This document shows positions 32,876 to 42,293 of a stretch of 64,000 nt of DNA, one piece after another. The translations under genes and the position numbers were made by a program. Under the pieces are notes generated by a model that had not been told where the DNA came from, ran no database searches, and was given only the letters and a program-made list of their open reading frames with translations. Within the stretch, counting starts at the first letter, position 1. Every line of letters starts with the position of its first letter. Source of the stretch: an uncultured Lachnospiraceae bacterium (GTDB taxonomy: Bacteria > Bacillota > Clostridia > Lachnospirales > Lachnospiraceae); contig CAJOMN010000001.1 of assembly GCA_905235745.1 (NCBI GenBank), forward strand, positions 186,001 through 250,000, written 5' to 3'.

Positions 32876-35317
32876 TTAGTGTCTCCTGTCCAGATAATTC
32901 GTCACCTGTATCCTTCCGGGCTTCGCATATACTATGACCTCACCGCCGGTATCGGTCCGGAATATCATGCTGTCTACGCTCTTTAACCTTTCAAGGGTCT
33001 CCGGGGCCGGGTGTCCGTAATTATTGTCCTCGCCGACCGATATGACCGAAAGCGTCGGGGATGCTGCCCGAAGAAAGGCATCGGATGACGAGGTACGGCT
33101 TCCGTGATGGGCTACCTTAAGGTACGTTACATTGCCCACAAGATCCGCGATGCGTCTTTCCGCATCTTCGCTTATATCTCCCGTAAAGACACCCGAAAGA
33201 TCTCCGTAATCGACCCTCAGTACAAGAGAAGCGTCATTCGTATCAAAAGTGCCTTCCCGTGTGCCATCCGGAGCAATGACCGTAACACTCATATCTCCGA
33301 TCCTGAACTCATCTCCCGCCGAGGCAGTGGATACGGCACATCTTCCTTTGCGGGCAAGTCCTATGAGCCGCTGCATATTCTCATTATCACGGTCACAAAC
33401 GTATGAGATTTCCGATATCACGACATTTCTAATACTGATCCCGCAGCCCTCATCTTCGAGTATTTCCAGTATGCCGCTTACATGGTCGCTGTCCATGTGG
33501 GAGAGAAAACAGTATTCTATGACAGTTGCCCTGTTCGCTTTGAGAACGGGAACTATCCTGTACTTTCCGACCCCGTTAATGTCCGTACTTCCGCCGTCTA
33601 TCATGACCGCCGGTATATTCTTCCCCCATAGAAGAGCACAGTCGCCCTGGCCTACATCGACATTTCTTATCTCCAGTCCGCAGCGTTCTGTCGTAATGAG
33701 AATGAGGATGGCACATGCCGACAATATTGCAGCCAGTGCAAGGAATGCTGTTTTGTGCTTCTTGTGCCGCCCCAACTGCTGTGCCGTTTTGATAATGTAT
33801 GTTATTTTATCGGCGCTGCCACTTCGATATCTAATGTTATCTTTTGACAGATGCCGACCAGTCCGGTCAATGATTTTTGACAGCGGCGTTATTTTATTGT
33901 CCGCGGAAATCGCGATATTTCCGACTATTACAGCCGTTATCGTAATAATCACATATGCTATTAATTGACCCTTTCCGGGTTTTCCGGTAACGAGCATATT
34001 CCTGCGATTTTTTTCAAAAATTGCTGCGAGCCTCTCGAAAAACAGTAAAATATAATGTGTTATTTTAAAAATAAGTGACGGATCAAGGCCGCACAGTCCG
34101 ATTATGATGCCGCAGAATCCGGTCACAAGCACTACTCCCATGAGAGGTATCACAAACAGGTTGATGATCACCGACCCGACGGACACCTGCATGAAGCTGT
34201 TTGCCATTACCGGAAACGTGGCAAGCATAACCGCAATACTGACGCACATTCCCTGCCAGACCTTACGCACCGGGGAAGGACACGTTATCTTCCTGCCTGC
34301 AAAGGGGTTGCCGCCGGCAAGCACGGTGCGCGGAATATATTCGAGCACCGGGGTAATAAATGCGATACCGATTATGGCAAGGAAAGAGAGCAGAAACCCC
34401 GTGTCATACACATAATACGGATTGACTGCCGGTATTATGACAGCCGACAGCGCAGCCGCGGATATGAGGTCATATGTCCTTCCCGCCAGTATCGCGCCTA
34501 CCGACAGCAGGAACATTATGAGTGCTCTTGCCGTTGATACCGACATCCCGGTCATTATCGCATACAGTATGATCAATGTGCCCGACATGACGGCTGCCAG
34601 CCTGTCCCTTATCCCGACCCTTCGAAGAATGCCAAGAAGGGCCAGTCCCACAGATGCGATATGCAGGCCGGAAAGCGCCAGTACATGACTGATCCCGGCG
34701 TTCTGATACAGTTCCCTTATGTCGGGATCAAGATCGCTCTTATCCCCCAGAGTCATTGCTGCCACGAGTCCCGCGTCACTTTCGCTCATGTTATCCTGCA
34801 GTACCGATACCGAAGCATCCCTCAGGACGCGAAGCTTTTCCTTTAATATCCCGTAATCCCCCGACGCGCCGAGCAGCCGGGCGCGTTTTAACTGACCCTC
34901 ATATCCACGTACCAGATAATATGTCCTCGAGTCGAACATACCCTCGCACCTCGGCCTGTCAAAGGGCGCAAATACCCCTTTGAACCTTACCCGGGCGCCT
35001 ATCCTTATATATTCCGCGTACTCTGCGCCGCCGGACATCTTTACCACTATTCCTTTTATTCCTTCCGGAAAGTATGTCTGATCTGATTTGATCGAATCTG
35101 ATATGTTCCGGGATTCGTCCGAAATTCGGACGTCTGTCAGATAAACCTGAAATGTTCCTGCCTTTTCCTGCCTGTCGGCGACTGTACCTGTAACCGTGAC
35201 GGTTTTTCCGTCCGCCTCGTCAACATCCCATGAAGGTTTTGGCGGACCACCCGTTACAACATATATCCCCAGCAGGAAAAGGAGGCAGATAAGACATACC
35301 GGTCTTCTTACCGGCAT
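32876..35317 (-). CDS. comEC: ComEC/Rec2 DNA-uptake channel with metallo-beta-lactamase domain
   Basis: An 813-residue protein. N-terminal membrane helix and OB-like DUF4131 region, then the Competence domain helices (LVAAMTLGDKSDLDPDIREL ... SHVLALSGLHIASVGLALL, the signature ALSGLH) through about residue 480. A third part at about 560-800 is a metallo-beta-lactamase domain (VDVGQGDCALLWG, FLSHMDSDHVSGILEIL, LKVAHHGSRTSSSDAFL). ComEC carries single-stranded DNA across the membrane during transformation; the hydrolase domain may degrade the non-transported strand. The gene is followed by no other com gene, but comEA lies 3 kb upstream in the same unit. Full length and intact. Confidence 0.94.
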   Translation of the reverse strand: MPVRRPVCLICLLFLLGIYVVTGGPPKPSWDVDEADGKTVTVTGTVADRQEKAGTFQVYLTDVRISDESRNISDSIKSDQTYFPEGIKGIVVKMSGGAEYAEYIRIGARVRFKGVFAPFDRPRCEGMFDSRTYYLVRGYEGQLKRARLLGASGDYGILKEKLRVLRDASVSVLQDNMSESDAGLVAAMTLGDKSDLDPDIRELYQNAGISHVLALSGLHIASVGLALLGILRRVGIRDRLAAVMSGTLIILYAIMTGMSVSTARALIMFLLSVGAILAGRTYDLISAAALSAVIIPAVNPYYVYDTGFLLSFLAIIGIAFITPVLEYIPRTVLAGGNPFAGRKITCPSPVRKVWQGMCVSIAVMLATFPVMANSFMQVSVGSVIINLFVIPLMGVVLVTGFCGIIIGLCGLDPSLIFKITHYILLFFERLAAIFEKNRRNMLVTGKPGKGQLIAYVIITITAVIVGNIAISADNKITPLSKIIDRTGRHLSKDNIRYRSGSADKITYIIKTAQQLGRHKKHKTAFLALAAILSACAILILITTERCGLEIRNVDVGQGDCALLWGKNIPAVMIDGGSTDINGVGKYRIVPVLKANRATVIEYCFLSHMDSDHVSGILEILEDEGCGISIRNVVISEISYVCDRDNENMQRLIGLARKGRCAVSTASAGDEFRIGDMSVTVIAPDGTREGTFDTNDASLVLRVDYGDLSGVFTGDISEDAERRIADLVGNVTYLKVAHHGSRTSSSDAFLRAASPTLSVISVGEDNNYGHPAPETLERLKSVDSMIFRTDTGGEVIVYAKPGRIQVTNYLDRRH

Positions 35318-35353
35318 TTTCAGCCCTCCTCTCCTGATTCAGGTGCTTCTTAC

Positions 35354-36277
35354 TTATTGTTTTATCAGTTCAAGGTTCCTTTCAAATGGGGATGCAAGAT
35401 CCATTACGCCAAGTCTTTCGTCCTTGCTGCCGTCGATCAGTATCTGGACTTTATTGACGTTTCCAAGCTCGGTAAGAGAATTGACGAGAGAATAGATTAT
35501 GACCTCGTCCGATACATTGGATGTCTTGTTGAGAAAAACCCTGCTTAAGTTTACATAACATATCCCGTCCTGTGTTGTTACCGATATGACGGAAGTCGCC
35601 GGATCTATCGTCGCAAAAGCATCCGTGCTGTCAGGACCGGATAAGATATTATCAACGACCAGTCTGTCAGTGGGTATATTGCCGTTATATGTAATGTTCT
35701 GTGTCTTTTCCACGAGCATCTGCCCGTCCTCGTCGGCAAAATACAGAGTAAGCGTTGTTCTTTCATACGCGTTTATCATTGCCCCGTCATTCTCGACAAA
35801 TGAATCCGGAGTAAGCAGCCCTATGGGAACGTTCCCGGAATCGCACAGCGGAACCGAATCGACCGAAAAACTGACCGCATAGACGTCGTCAAGCTGACAC
35901 AGGGTTCTTACGACGGCCGCCTCGCACAGAACCTTCCGCAGCTGCGGCACATCAAGGAATGCCGCATCAAAATCAACATTGACGGTCTGCGCTCCCACTC
36001 TGTAGGTAACACTTGTTATTTCCTGTGGAACGGCTGACATGGCACGCCCTCCCGAAGGTCCGTCGATCAGTCTCTGTAACAGGTCTCCCACCCGTTCCGA
36101 CAGGTCCTCATCTTCGGACAGGTGGTATTCACATTTTTCTATATATGACGGATCTTCTGCCAGATCGTACACATATGCATTGGCATCCTCGATGCCGCCT
36201 CTCCCGGAGCAGGCGCACATGATTAGGCACACAAGCGCGGTTGCCGCAGTCTTTGTAATTATAGGCATTCTATTCAT
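35354..36277 (-). CDS. Lipoprotein with two GerMN domains
   Basis: A 307-residue lipoprotein with lipobox MCAC. ATG 36277 overlaps the histidine-kinase stop (GATGAATAG), and the first residues (MNRMPIITKTAATALV) give a normal signal peptide. Two GerMN-type domains are visible: residues about 50-150 (LLQRLIDGPSGGRAMSAVP) and about 185-290 (TDRLVVDNILSGPDSTDAFA), each with the family's P-x-G pattern. GerMN lipoproteins (GerM, LpqB) work with sensor kinases or sporulation/wall complexes. Being encoded right after a WalK-like kinase, as in the LpqB-MtrB case, suggests it modulates that kinase. Confidence 0.85.
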   Translation of the reverse strand: MNRMPIITKTAATALVCLIMCACSGRGGIEDANAYVYDLAEDPSYIEKCEYHLSEDEDLSERVGDLLQRLIDGPSGGRAMSAVPQEITSVTYRVGAQTVNVDFDAAFLDVPQLRKVLCEAAVVRTLCQLDDVYAVSFSVDSVPLCDSGNVPIGLLTPDSFVENDGAMINAYERTTLTLYFADEDGQMLVEKTQNITYNGNIPTDRLVVDNILSGPDSTDAFATIDPATSVISVTTQDGICYVNLSRVFLNKTSNVSDEVIIYSLVNSLTELGNVNKVQILIDGSKDERLGVMDLASPFERNLELIKQ

Positions 36278-37751
36278 CGTTCCTGCTCTCCCGGCGCTCC
36301 GCTGCCGCATCCGTCTGCACGATATAGCTTATCGGTATCCTTATCTCAAATTCGGTACCCTCTCCGACACGGCTTTCTGCCTTTATTGTTCCTTTATGCA
36401 TCTGGACCGATCCTTTTGTGATGGCAAGTCCGAGTCCGGTTCCTCCGATGCTCCTTGAATGCGATTTATCCACTCTGTAGAATCTTTCGAATATATTCGG
36501 CAGATCTTCCTCCGGTATCCCCATTCCGGTATCCGCAACCGTAACTATAAACATCATCGGGGCACTGTCGAGCGTTACCGTGACGCTTCCGCCTTCGTGA
36601 TTATATTTGATCCCGTTTTCTATTATATTGGTAAATGCCAGCGAAAGCTTTGTCTCATCGACCTCGGCCTCCACATGCCTTATAACCTCATATTTAATAC
36701 TGACTCCCTCTTTGTCGGCGATCGGAGTCAGCCGCTTTATGACTTTCTCAAGAAGCGCTTCGATATCGCATTTTTCTATATTAAGACCGGCTCCCGCCCT
36801 GTCCATTTTGACGAGTTCGAGCAGGTCATTGATTATCTTGTCCTCCCTGTCAACCTCGGTTATGATGTCCTCCATGAATTCCCTGTATATCTCATTCGGA
36901 ACTTCGGGCTGCGCTACAAGGGATTCGGCAAGCACCTTTACCGAGGTGATCGGGGTTTTGAGCTCATGCGACACATTTGCGACAAACTCGCTCCTTGAAT
37001 CATCAAGGTTCTGCATACGCGCAAGAACCTGTCTGAATGATCTGTTTATCTGCTCTGTCTCACGGTACGGCAGCGTCTTTATCTCGTCTTCGGTTCCGAT
37101 CCCCTCTTTGATGCTCTCCACCGATGCGGAGAGGCGTCTGAACTGCCCCGTGATCCTGAGCGATACGAAAAATGCGGCACCTACAATGACAGCACCCATT
37201 GCGGCAATAGCGATCGTGCACAGTCTCCCCAGGCTTCCGACAGTATTGTCGATCTCGGAAGTAGAGACACTGGTTAACATAACTCCGACAACGGCGGAAT
37301 CCCTGCCTGTTATCGGTGTAACGGTTTCGATATAATGATCGTCTTTATCGTATTTGGATGTACTTTCACCCGCAAGACCCGCGGCGACCTCGGGGGAGAT
37401 CATATATCTGCCCTCCCCGAGTCCGTATGTATCCCTGACTATCCGAAGATCCGAATCGATTATAATGACACGGCCTTCATACAGATTTGACAGTTGCGAC
37501 AGTTCCGAATTCGCTGTCTCATTCCCGGTTTCGGCAGGATACCCCGCCGAATAGAGATGATCGGCTATGACAAGACACTGACTCTGAACGAGCTTGATCC
37601 TTGAATTAACGGCCCGGCGCTCATAGCTGTGCAGATACAGCCTGCTTAAGATAACGCATGGTACTATACCTGCAAGGCATATTATGATGAACAGATCCGC
37701 ACGGAGACTCCTTGCGAACTTCCGTTTAATTCTCCTGATCCTTTCCAGCAC
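36270..37751 (-). CDS. Membrane sensor histidine kinase (WalK/PhoR type)
   Basis: A 493-residue kinase: TM1 about 22-41, an extracellular sensor of about 125 residues (Cache-like, GLGEGRYMISPEVAAGLAGE), TM2 at about 178-202, HAMP, then H-box VANVSHELKTPITSVKVLAE with the phospho-accepting His, N-box FTNIIENGIKYN, G1 DTGMGIPEEDL, F-box IFERFYRVDK and G2 GGTGLGLAITK. It autophosphorylates and passes the phosphate to the response regulator encoded 3 nt upstream. Its gene overlaps the GerMN lipoprotein gene. It may control envelope or competence functions in this operon; inference. Confidence 0.94.
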   Translation of the reverse strand: MLERIRRIKRKFARSLRADLFIIICLAGIVPCVILSRLYLHSYERRAVNSRIKLVQSQCLVIADHLYSAGYPAETGNETANSELSQLSNLYEGRVIIIDSDLRIVRDTYGLGEGRYMISPEVAAGLAGESTSKYDKDDHYIETVTPITGRDSAVVGVMLTSVSTSEIDNTVGSLGRLCTIAIAAMGAVIVGAAFFVSLRITGQFRRLSASVESIKEGIGTEDEIKTLPYRETEQINRSFRQVLARMQNLDDSRSEFVANVSHELKTPITSVKVLAESLVAQPEVPNEIYREFMEDIITEVDREDKIINDLLELVKMDRAGAGLNIEKCDIEALLEKVIKRLTPIADKEGVSIKYEVIRHVEAEVDETKLSLAFTNIIENGIKYNHEGGSVTVTLDSAPMMFIVTVADTGMGIPEEDLPNIFERFYRVDKSHSRSIGGTGLGLAITKGSVQMHKGTIKAESRVGEGTEFEIRIPISYIVQTDAAAERRESRNDE

Positions 37752-37754
37752 GCA

Positions 37755-38453
37755 TTACTCTCCGTAAAAATAACCGACGCCCCATTTGGTATGCACATAG
37801 GACGGCTCCCCGGGATTCGGTTCTATCTTCTCGCGAAGCCGCCTTACATGAACGTCCACCGTTCTGACATCACCGGGATATTCACTGCCCCAGACAATAT
37901 TCAGCAGCTTCTCCCTCGAAAAGATCGTGTTGGGATTGCTGCATAGCAGCGCTAATATATCAAACTCCTTGGATGTAAGGTTGTATTCCCTGCCGGATAT
38001 AAAACAACGCCTGTTATTCGTATCGAGCTTGATGCTTCCTATCGCGATCACTCCGGTGTCGCCCGTACCTGCGCCAGCCTTATCGGTCGTATAGGACACT
38101 CTTCGCATGACCGCCTTCATCCTTGCTTTCAGCTCCAGAATGTTAAACGGTTTGGTCAGATAATCATCGGCTCCGTATTCAAGTCCCATGATTTTATCAT
38201 CGTCCTCGCTCTTGGCAGTCAGCATGATTATCGGAACCCGTGAAAATTCACGAACTGCCGAACATACTTCATATCCGTTCATTTCGGGAAGCATCAGGTC
38301 GAGGATCACTATATCATAGTCGTTATCCCTGATCTTCTGCAACGCTTCCTTTCCGTCAAATGCGCAGTCAACAGTATTACCGTCCTGCTCAAGCGAAAAC
38401 GCCAGACCTTTTACAATGAGTTTTTCGTCGTCCACAACAAAGATATTCATCAT
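37755..38453 (-). CDS. OmpR-family response regulator
   Basis: A 232-residue regulator. Receiver domain with acidic pocket VVDDE, phospho-acceptor Asp in VILDLMLPEMNG, Thr in IIMLTAKSED and Lys in DDYLTKPF. A C-terminal winged helix ends LLNIVWGSEYPGDVRTVDVH, VRRLREKI. Partner of the histidine kinase encoded immediately downstream (3 nt gap). It begins right after comEA, with GGAG across the comEA stop as ribosome-binding site. Confidence 0.95.
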   Translation of the reverse strand: MMNIFVVDDEKLIVKGLAFSLEQDGNTVDCAFDGKEALQKIRDNDYDIVILDLMLPEMNGYEVCSAVREFSRVPIIMLTAKSEDDDKIMGLEYGADDYLTKPFNILELKARMKAVMRRVSYTTDKAGAGTGDTGVIAIGSIKLDTNNRRCFISGREYNLTSKEFDILALLCSNPNTIFSREKLLNIVWGSEYPGDVRTVDVHVRRLREKIEPNPGEPSYVHTKWGVGYFYGE

Positions 38454-38454
38454 T

Positions 38455-39117
38455 TTACTCCGTACATATCAGTTCTTTGATCTTATTATACATCCCTTCT
38501 TTGATCCCTGCGACAAGCATTATATCCTCGGGAGAGGAAAAGCCGCCGTTTTGCTGTCTGTAATCGATTATCTTGTCTGCCTTTGATTCTCCTACGCCGG
38601 GAAGTGTCATAAGCTTTGCCTTGTCCGCGGTATTAATATTAACCTTCCCGCTTTGTTCCGGCACACTCTCCTGACCGGACTGCACAAGTCCCGCGGCAAA
38701 AGCCTCCTCGACCTCATCATTGGTGGGAATGTATATCTTCTGCCCGTCCTCAAGCTTTGACGCAAGGTTGATATAATCCCCGGCAGCATCGTACCGGAAA
38801 CCACCGGCCGCCTTCACCGCATCGATCATCCTCATGTCACTGTCGAGAGAATACACATCCGGATACATGACAGCGCCGCATACATACACTCTGACAGTCC
38901 CTGCGGAAGCACTGCTCTTCTCACCCGGTGCCGCGCTGCGATCCGGCTCCTCCTTCTCCGCACCTTCCGGCGCTGCTCCTTTTGCTGTTACTTCGGGAGA
39001 GCCGCCTGTTGCGGATATCTCAATGATCCCGGCATCCTTGTCCCCGCAGCCACAAAAAGCCGCAGCAATCCACAGGATTGCCACGGCAACACAATATTTA
39101 ATTGTTATTTTATTCAT
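38455..39117 (-). CDS. comEA: ComEA-like DNA receptor, lipoprotein form
   Basis: A 220-residue protein with an SLBB domain (VRVYVCGAVMYPDVYSLD ... GQKIYIPTNDEV) and a C-terminal helix-hairpin-helix DNA-binding domain (VNINTADKAKLMTLPGVG, ADKIIDYRQQNGGF, LMLVAGIKEGMYNKIKEL-like). ComEA binds incoming double-stranded DNA outside the cell and hands it to ComEC. The N-terminus has a signal peptide ending FCGC, read as a lipobox, so this ComEA would be lipid-anchored rather than held by a membrane helix as in Bacillus. It leads the regulator/kinase/GerMN/comEC series. Confidence 0.88.
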   Translation of the reverse strand: MNKITIKYCVAVAILWIAAAFCGCGDKDAGIIEISATGGSPEVTAKGAAPEGAEKEEPDRSAAPGEKSSASAGTVRVYVCGAVMYPDVYSLDSDMRMIDAVKAAGGFRYDAAGDYINLASKLEDGQKIYIPTNDEVEEAFAAGLVQSGQESVPEQSGKVNINTADKAKLMTLPGVGESKADKIIDYRQQNGGFSSPEDIMLVAGIKEGMYNKIKELICTE

Positions 39118-39157
39118 AAGGTCAACTCTTTCCGAGTTTCCCGATACCGTCTGTTAC

Positions 39158-40582
39158 TTATCTTCCGAAGCCGAAGAAGAATTCTCTCAGATCGTCCGGA
39201 AGCGAATTGTAAAGGTCTTCCGAAGGATCCCGGTCTTCCTTACGGCCGCTGTCATCGCTGTCTGTATCATTTTCGCCGGAAGGTGCGGAATCAACGGCAC
39301 TTCTTGTTGTTAAAGTAACCTCTACCGTTCTGTCGGTATATTCCCCGTTCTCCTGACGGCATATGACAAGTTCGACCTCTTCGCCTGCTTCGTAATAATC
39401 CAGCTTACTGCGCAGATCGGCTATTGATGTTACCGAAACGCCGTCAAACTTCTTGATTATATCACCCTTATGGATTCCGGCCTTGTCGGCAGGTCCGTCC
39501 TCTACTACCTGCTGAAGATATATGCCTTCGGGGATCCCGTACATTGAAGATGTCTGTGCGTCCACGGATACTCCCGTTATCCCGAGATAACCCGCTTTGT
39601 CATCGCCAACCTTGTCTCTCGTCTTGCGGTTCATTAATACTTCTATAGTTGAATTGGCTTCATTCATCGGAATGGCATAGCCCATTCCTTCCACATATGT
39701 TGACATGATCTTAGCGGAATTGATCCCTACAAGCTCTCCATTCAGATTGAAGAGCGCCCCTCCGGAATTACCCGGGTTGATCGCGGCATCTGTCTGGATA
39801 TAGCATACATCGGAGCCGTCGTCGGGTATGTCACGCTCAAGAGCCGACACGATACCGGTCGTAACCGACTGTCCGTATCCGATGGCATTTCCTATGGCCA
39901 CAACCTGCTCGCCTACCTCGAGCTTATCCGAATCGCCTATTACGGCTACTTTTATCCGGTCAACCGTATCTGATTTTAGATCTGACATCTTAACGCCTAT
40001 CACGGCAAGATCCAGATCGGTATCCTCGCCTTTTATTGATGCATCATATATCTCCGAATCGATAAAACCTACCGTTATGGAGTCTGCACCGTTTACAACG
40101 TGGCTGTTCGTTGCGATCAGCAGTTCCTCATCCGTCTGACCGACTATGATGCCGCTTCCTCTTGAAACATTCTCATACTCGTGCACGCCGTTTCCCCACA
40201 TATCACGCAGCTGTTTAACGGAAGTGTTGGTGATCGATACGACTGACGGAAGATTGTTTTTGACAAGCTGTGTGACGCTCATTCCGGTCTCGGATGACGC
40301 CGCCGGTTCTGTCTCATCGACCGTTTTGGTCAGCTTCGCGGTCTGTATCTTCTCTTTTTTGGCGCTTTCGCCCTTACTTTCGGATTCTTTCGTTATGTTA
40401 TCAACAGATTCCTCCCCGGCACTATCCTCTGCCTTTTTCCCCGCAATTGTAAGGGAAGCCGCTCTTTCCGGGAAAAACCTGTTAATTGTTCTTGTTACTC
40501 CTATAAACGAAGACGCGGCAAGAAGACCGAATATGATACCAACCGCTGCTCCCGTTCCTACTTTTTTCCAAAATTTACTCAT
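39158..40582 (-). CDS. htrA: HtrA/DegP-type serine protease with PDZ domain
   Basis: A 474-residue membrane-anchored protease starting at ATG 40582, where AGAGG is better placed than for the in-frame ATG two codons earlier. N-terminal TM helix (AAVGIIFGLLAASSFIGV), a charged linker, a trypsin-like domain with His in ATNSHVVNG, Asp in EDTDLDLAVIG and Ser in NPGNSGGALFN, then one PDZ domain (YLGITGVSVDAQTSSMYG ... AGIHKGDIIKKFDGVSV) and an acidic tail. It degrades misfolded extracellular proteins. A 14-bp palindrome lies about 60 nt upstream. Confidence 0.94.
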   Translation of the reverse strand: MSKFWKKVGTGAAVGIIFGLLAASSFIGVTRTINRFFPERAASLTIAGKKAEDSAGEESVDNITKESESKGESAKKEKIQTAKLTKTVDETEPAASSETGMSVTQLVKNNLPSVVSITNTSVKQLRDMWGNGVHEYENVSRGSGIIVGQTDEELLIATNSHVVNGADSITVGFIDSEIYDASIKGEDTDLDLAVIGVKMSDLKSDTVDRIKVAVIGDSDKLEVGEQVVAIGNAIGYGQSVTTGIVSALERDIPDDGSDVCYIQTDAAINPGNSGGALFNLNGELVGINSAKIMSTYVEGMGYAIPMNEANSTIEVLMNRKTRDKVGDDKAGYLGITGVSVDAQTSSMYGIPEGIYLQQVVEDGPADKAGIHKGDIIKKFDGVSVTSIADLRSKLDYYEAGEEVELVICRQENGEYTDRTVEVTLTTRSAVDSAPSGENDTDSDDSGRKEDRDPSEDLYNSLPDDLREFFFGFGR

Positions 40583-40644
40583 GATCATTCACCTCTTTTT
40601 TGATCTCACAGTAATCGACAAAGATTTCGTTTAGCACGTTACCA

Positions 40645-40658
40645 TAGTTGTCCAACTA
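40645..40658. promoter_or_regulatory. 14-bp palindrome upstream of htrA
   Basis: tagttgtccaacta is a perfect dyad with no spacer, located 63 nt before the htrA start in the 139-nt gap separating it from the solute-binding protein gene. It could be an operator for a dimeric repressor. No consensus hexamers flank it clearly. Confidence 0.35.
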
Positions 40659-40721
40659 CGTTTATTGTCATTGAAAACAATTATGAATATGTGATGAAAA
40701 TGTGTATATTTTATGAAACGG

Positions 40722-42293
40722 TCAATAAACAAAATTTCCCGCGCCGGCGTTAAACGACTCCTGCGTCGGCAGATTCGCCCTGATCTGTTCTATCTGGGCA
40801 CCGATAGTATCCGAAAGCTCCCTGAGCGTTTCATCCGGATCGGCTCCGTTCCATACTTTTGTAAATGCTATCTCGAGCTGCACCCAGTAATTGGCCGCCT
40901 CGACCATTTTGGGGAGCGGTACCGACTTCTCGTATTCGTCCATTACATTTGATATTTCCGCATCCTCGTATTCCACGCCCTTAGAGCATGAAACCTTACC
41001 CGATTTCATATACAGGTCGGATGCCTTGTAGTTGACGATATAGGTTGCAAGCCTGTTGGCGTCGGCTTTATGCTCCGAATACCCGTTAACGGCAACGGCA
41101 TTCGTAACCGACAGCCCCCGTGCCTTTAAAAGCGATGATACGTCCGGAAGTGTGCTGACACCGTATTCAAAATCAAATTCACCCGCTTTTTGCGCCTCGT
41201 GTATCCGCCTTATGGCGTCGGTCGTGGCAACGGTGAATACCATCTTTCCGTCGATGAAGTCCTGAAGTATCCTGTCATAATTATCAACCTTGGTATCTAT
41301 CGAGAAGAACCGGTTCATCTCCTGATACTCGCGAAGACTCTCAACAGCCTGGCTGTTGTATATGTTGAAAACGGCTGCGTTATCGCCGTGCGGTCCTCCG
41401 ACATCCATATAGTTGCCGACAAAGAAATAATTATAGAAGATATCCGATACATCCCACTTGAACACGGACTCGACCGCTTCGGGGGCATCGTAGTTATTGG
41501 CAAATGTCTTGATATCCTCAAGCGACGACGGGATCATGGTCGCAAGCTTTTCAAGCACCTCGGGATCGGCTGTCGCATCCTCTTCCCCCATCGGGTCGGA
41601 CATCATGTCTTCCTCTCCGGTATCGGAATCCCCGGCGGCATCTTCCACGTCTCCGGCTTCTATCTCGGCAGCAGCCTCTTCCGGCTCCCCGTTTTCCAGA
41701 AGCTCCTGTATGGCTTCCTCACCCTCGATCATATCGGCATCTGCCTCTATCTTGTTCTGTGCTATGCTCGCCATGTATGTCTTGTTATACAACAGGAAAT
41801 TGGTCTCGTAATAAAACGGATACGCAACATAATGGTCATAACACGTGATCGCGTCAAGCGCCGTCTGTGGGTACATTTCAGGAACGACGACTCCCGACGG
41901 GTCGGTTATCGGGCTTGCAAGTCCGGCAAGATATGCCCTCAGCAGATTATCGTGACTCGTGATGTACAGATCAGGCAGCGCCTCATCCCTTTCGGGAGGC
42001 GTACTTACCGAGCACGAGTTAATGGCCTCAAGGAACCGGACTCCGTCCTTTAATACGATATTTACTTTTATTCCCTGATCCTGCTGGAAAGAAAGCGCGA
42101 CCGAGGACAGATATTCGGTAAGCGTATCATCCGAATACCAAAGCGTGAGGCTTCCGTCGCTGTAAGTATTTACAGCAGCTTCTTCCTCACCGGAGGATGG
42201 CGCATATTCCGGATCATCGGCCGTAAACGCCGTATACCATAGAGCGCCGGCAAACAGCAGAACAATGCCGGCGCATATCCATCTTTTTAACAT
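40722..42293 (-). CDS. Extracellular solute-binding protein with acidic insert
   Basis: A 523-residue family-1-type binding protein of ABC transporters. The N-terminus is a signal/anchor (ICAGIVLLFAGALWYTAFTA) without a lipobox Cys. The fold is visible as SLTLWYSDDTLTEYLSSVAL, LPDLYITSHDNLLRAYLAGL, YPFYYETNFLLYNKTYM and VDNYDRILQDFIDGKMVFTV. A stretch of about 65 residues (about 185-250), extremely rich in Glu, Asp and Ala, interrupts the domain right after the NKTYM motif, where homologues have a short loop. Its start overlaps argD by 7 nt, and no permease or ATPase gene is adjacent. It probably serves transporters encoded elsewhere; the ligand is unknown. Confidence 0.82.
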   Translation of the reverse strand: MLKRWICAGIVLLFAGALWYTAFTADDPEYAPSSGEEEAAVNTYSDGSLTLWYSDDTLTEYLSSVALSFQQDQGIKVNIVLKDGVRFLEAINSCSVSTPPERDEALPDLYITSHDNLLRAYLAGLASPITDPSGVVVPEMYPQTALDAITCYDHYVAYPFYYETNFLLYNKTYMASIAQNKIEADADMIEGEEAIQELLENGEPEEAAAEIEAGDVEDAAGDSDTGEEDMMSDPMGEEDATADPEVLEKLATMIPSSLEDIKTFANNYDAPEAVESVFKWDVSDIFYNYFFVGNYMDVGGPHGDNAAVFNIYNSQAVESLREYQEMNRFFSIDTKVDNYDRILQDFIDGKMVFTVATTDAIRRIHEAQKAGEFDFEYGVSTLPDVSSLLKARGLSVTNAVAVNGYSEHKADANRLATYIVNYKASDLYMKSGKVSCSKGVEYEDAEISNVMDEYEKSVPLPKMVEAANYWVQLEIAFTKVWNGADPDETLRELSDTIGAQIEQIRANLPTQESFNAGAGNFVY

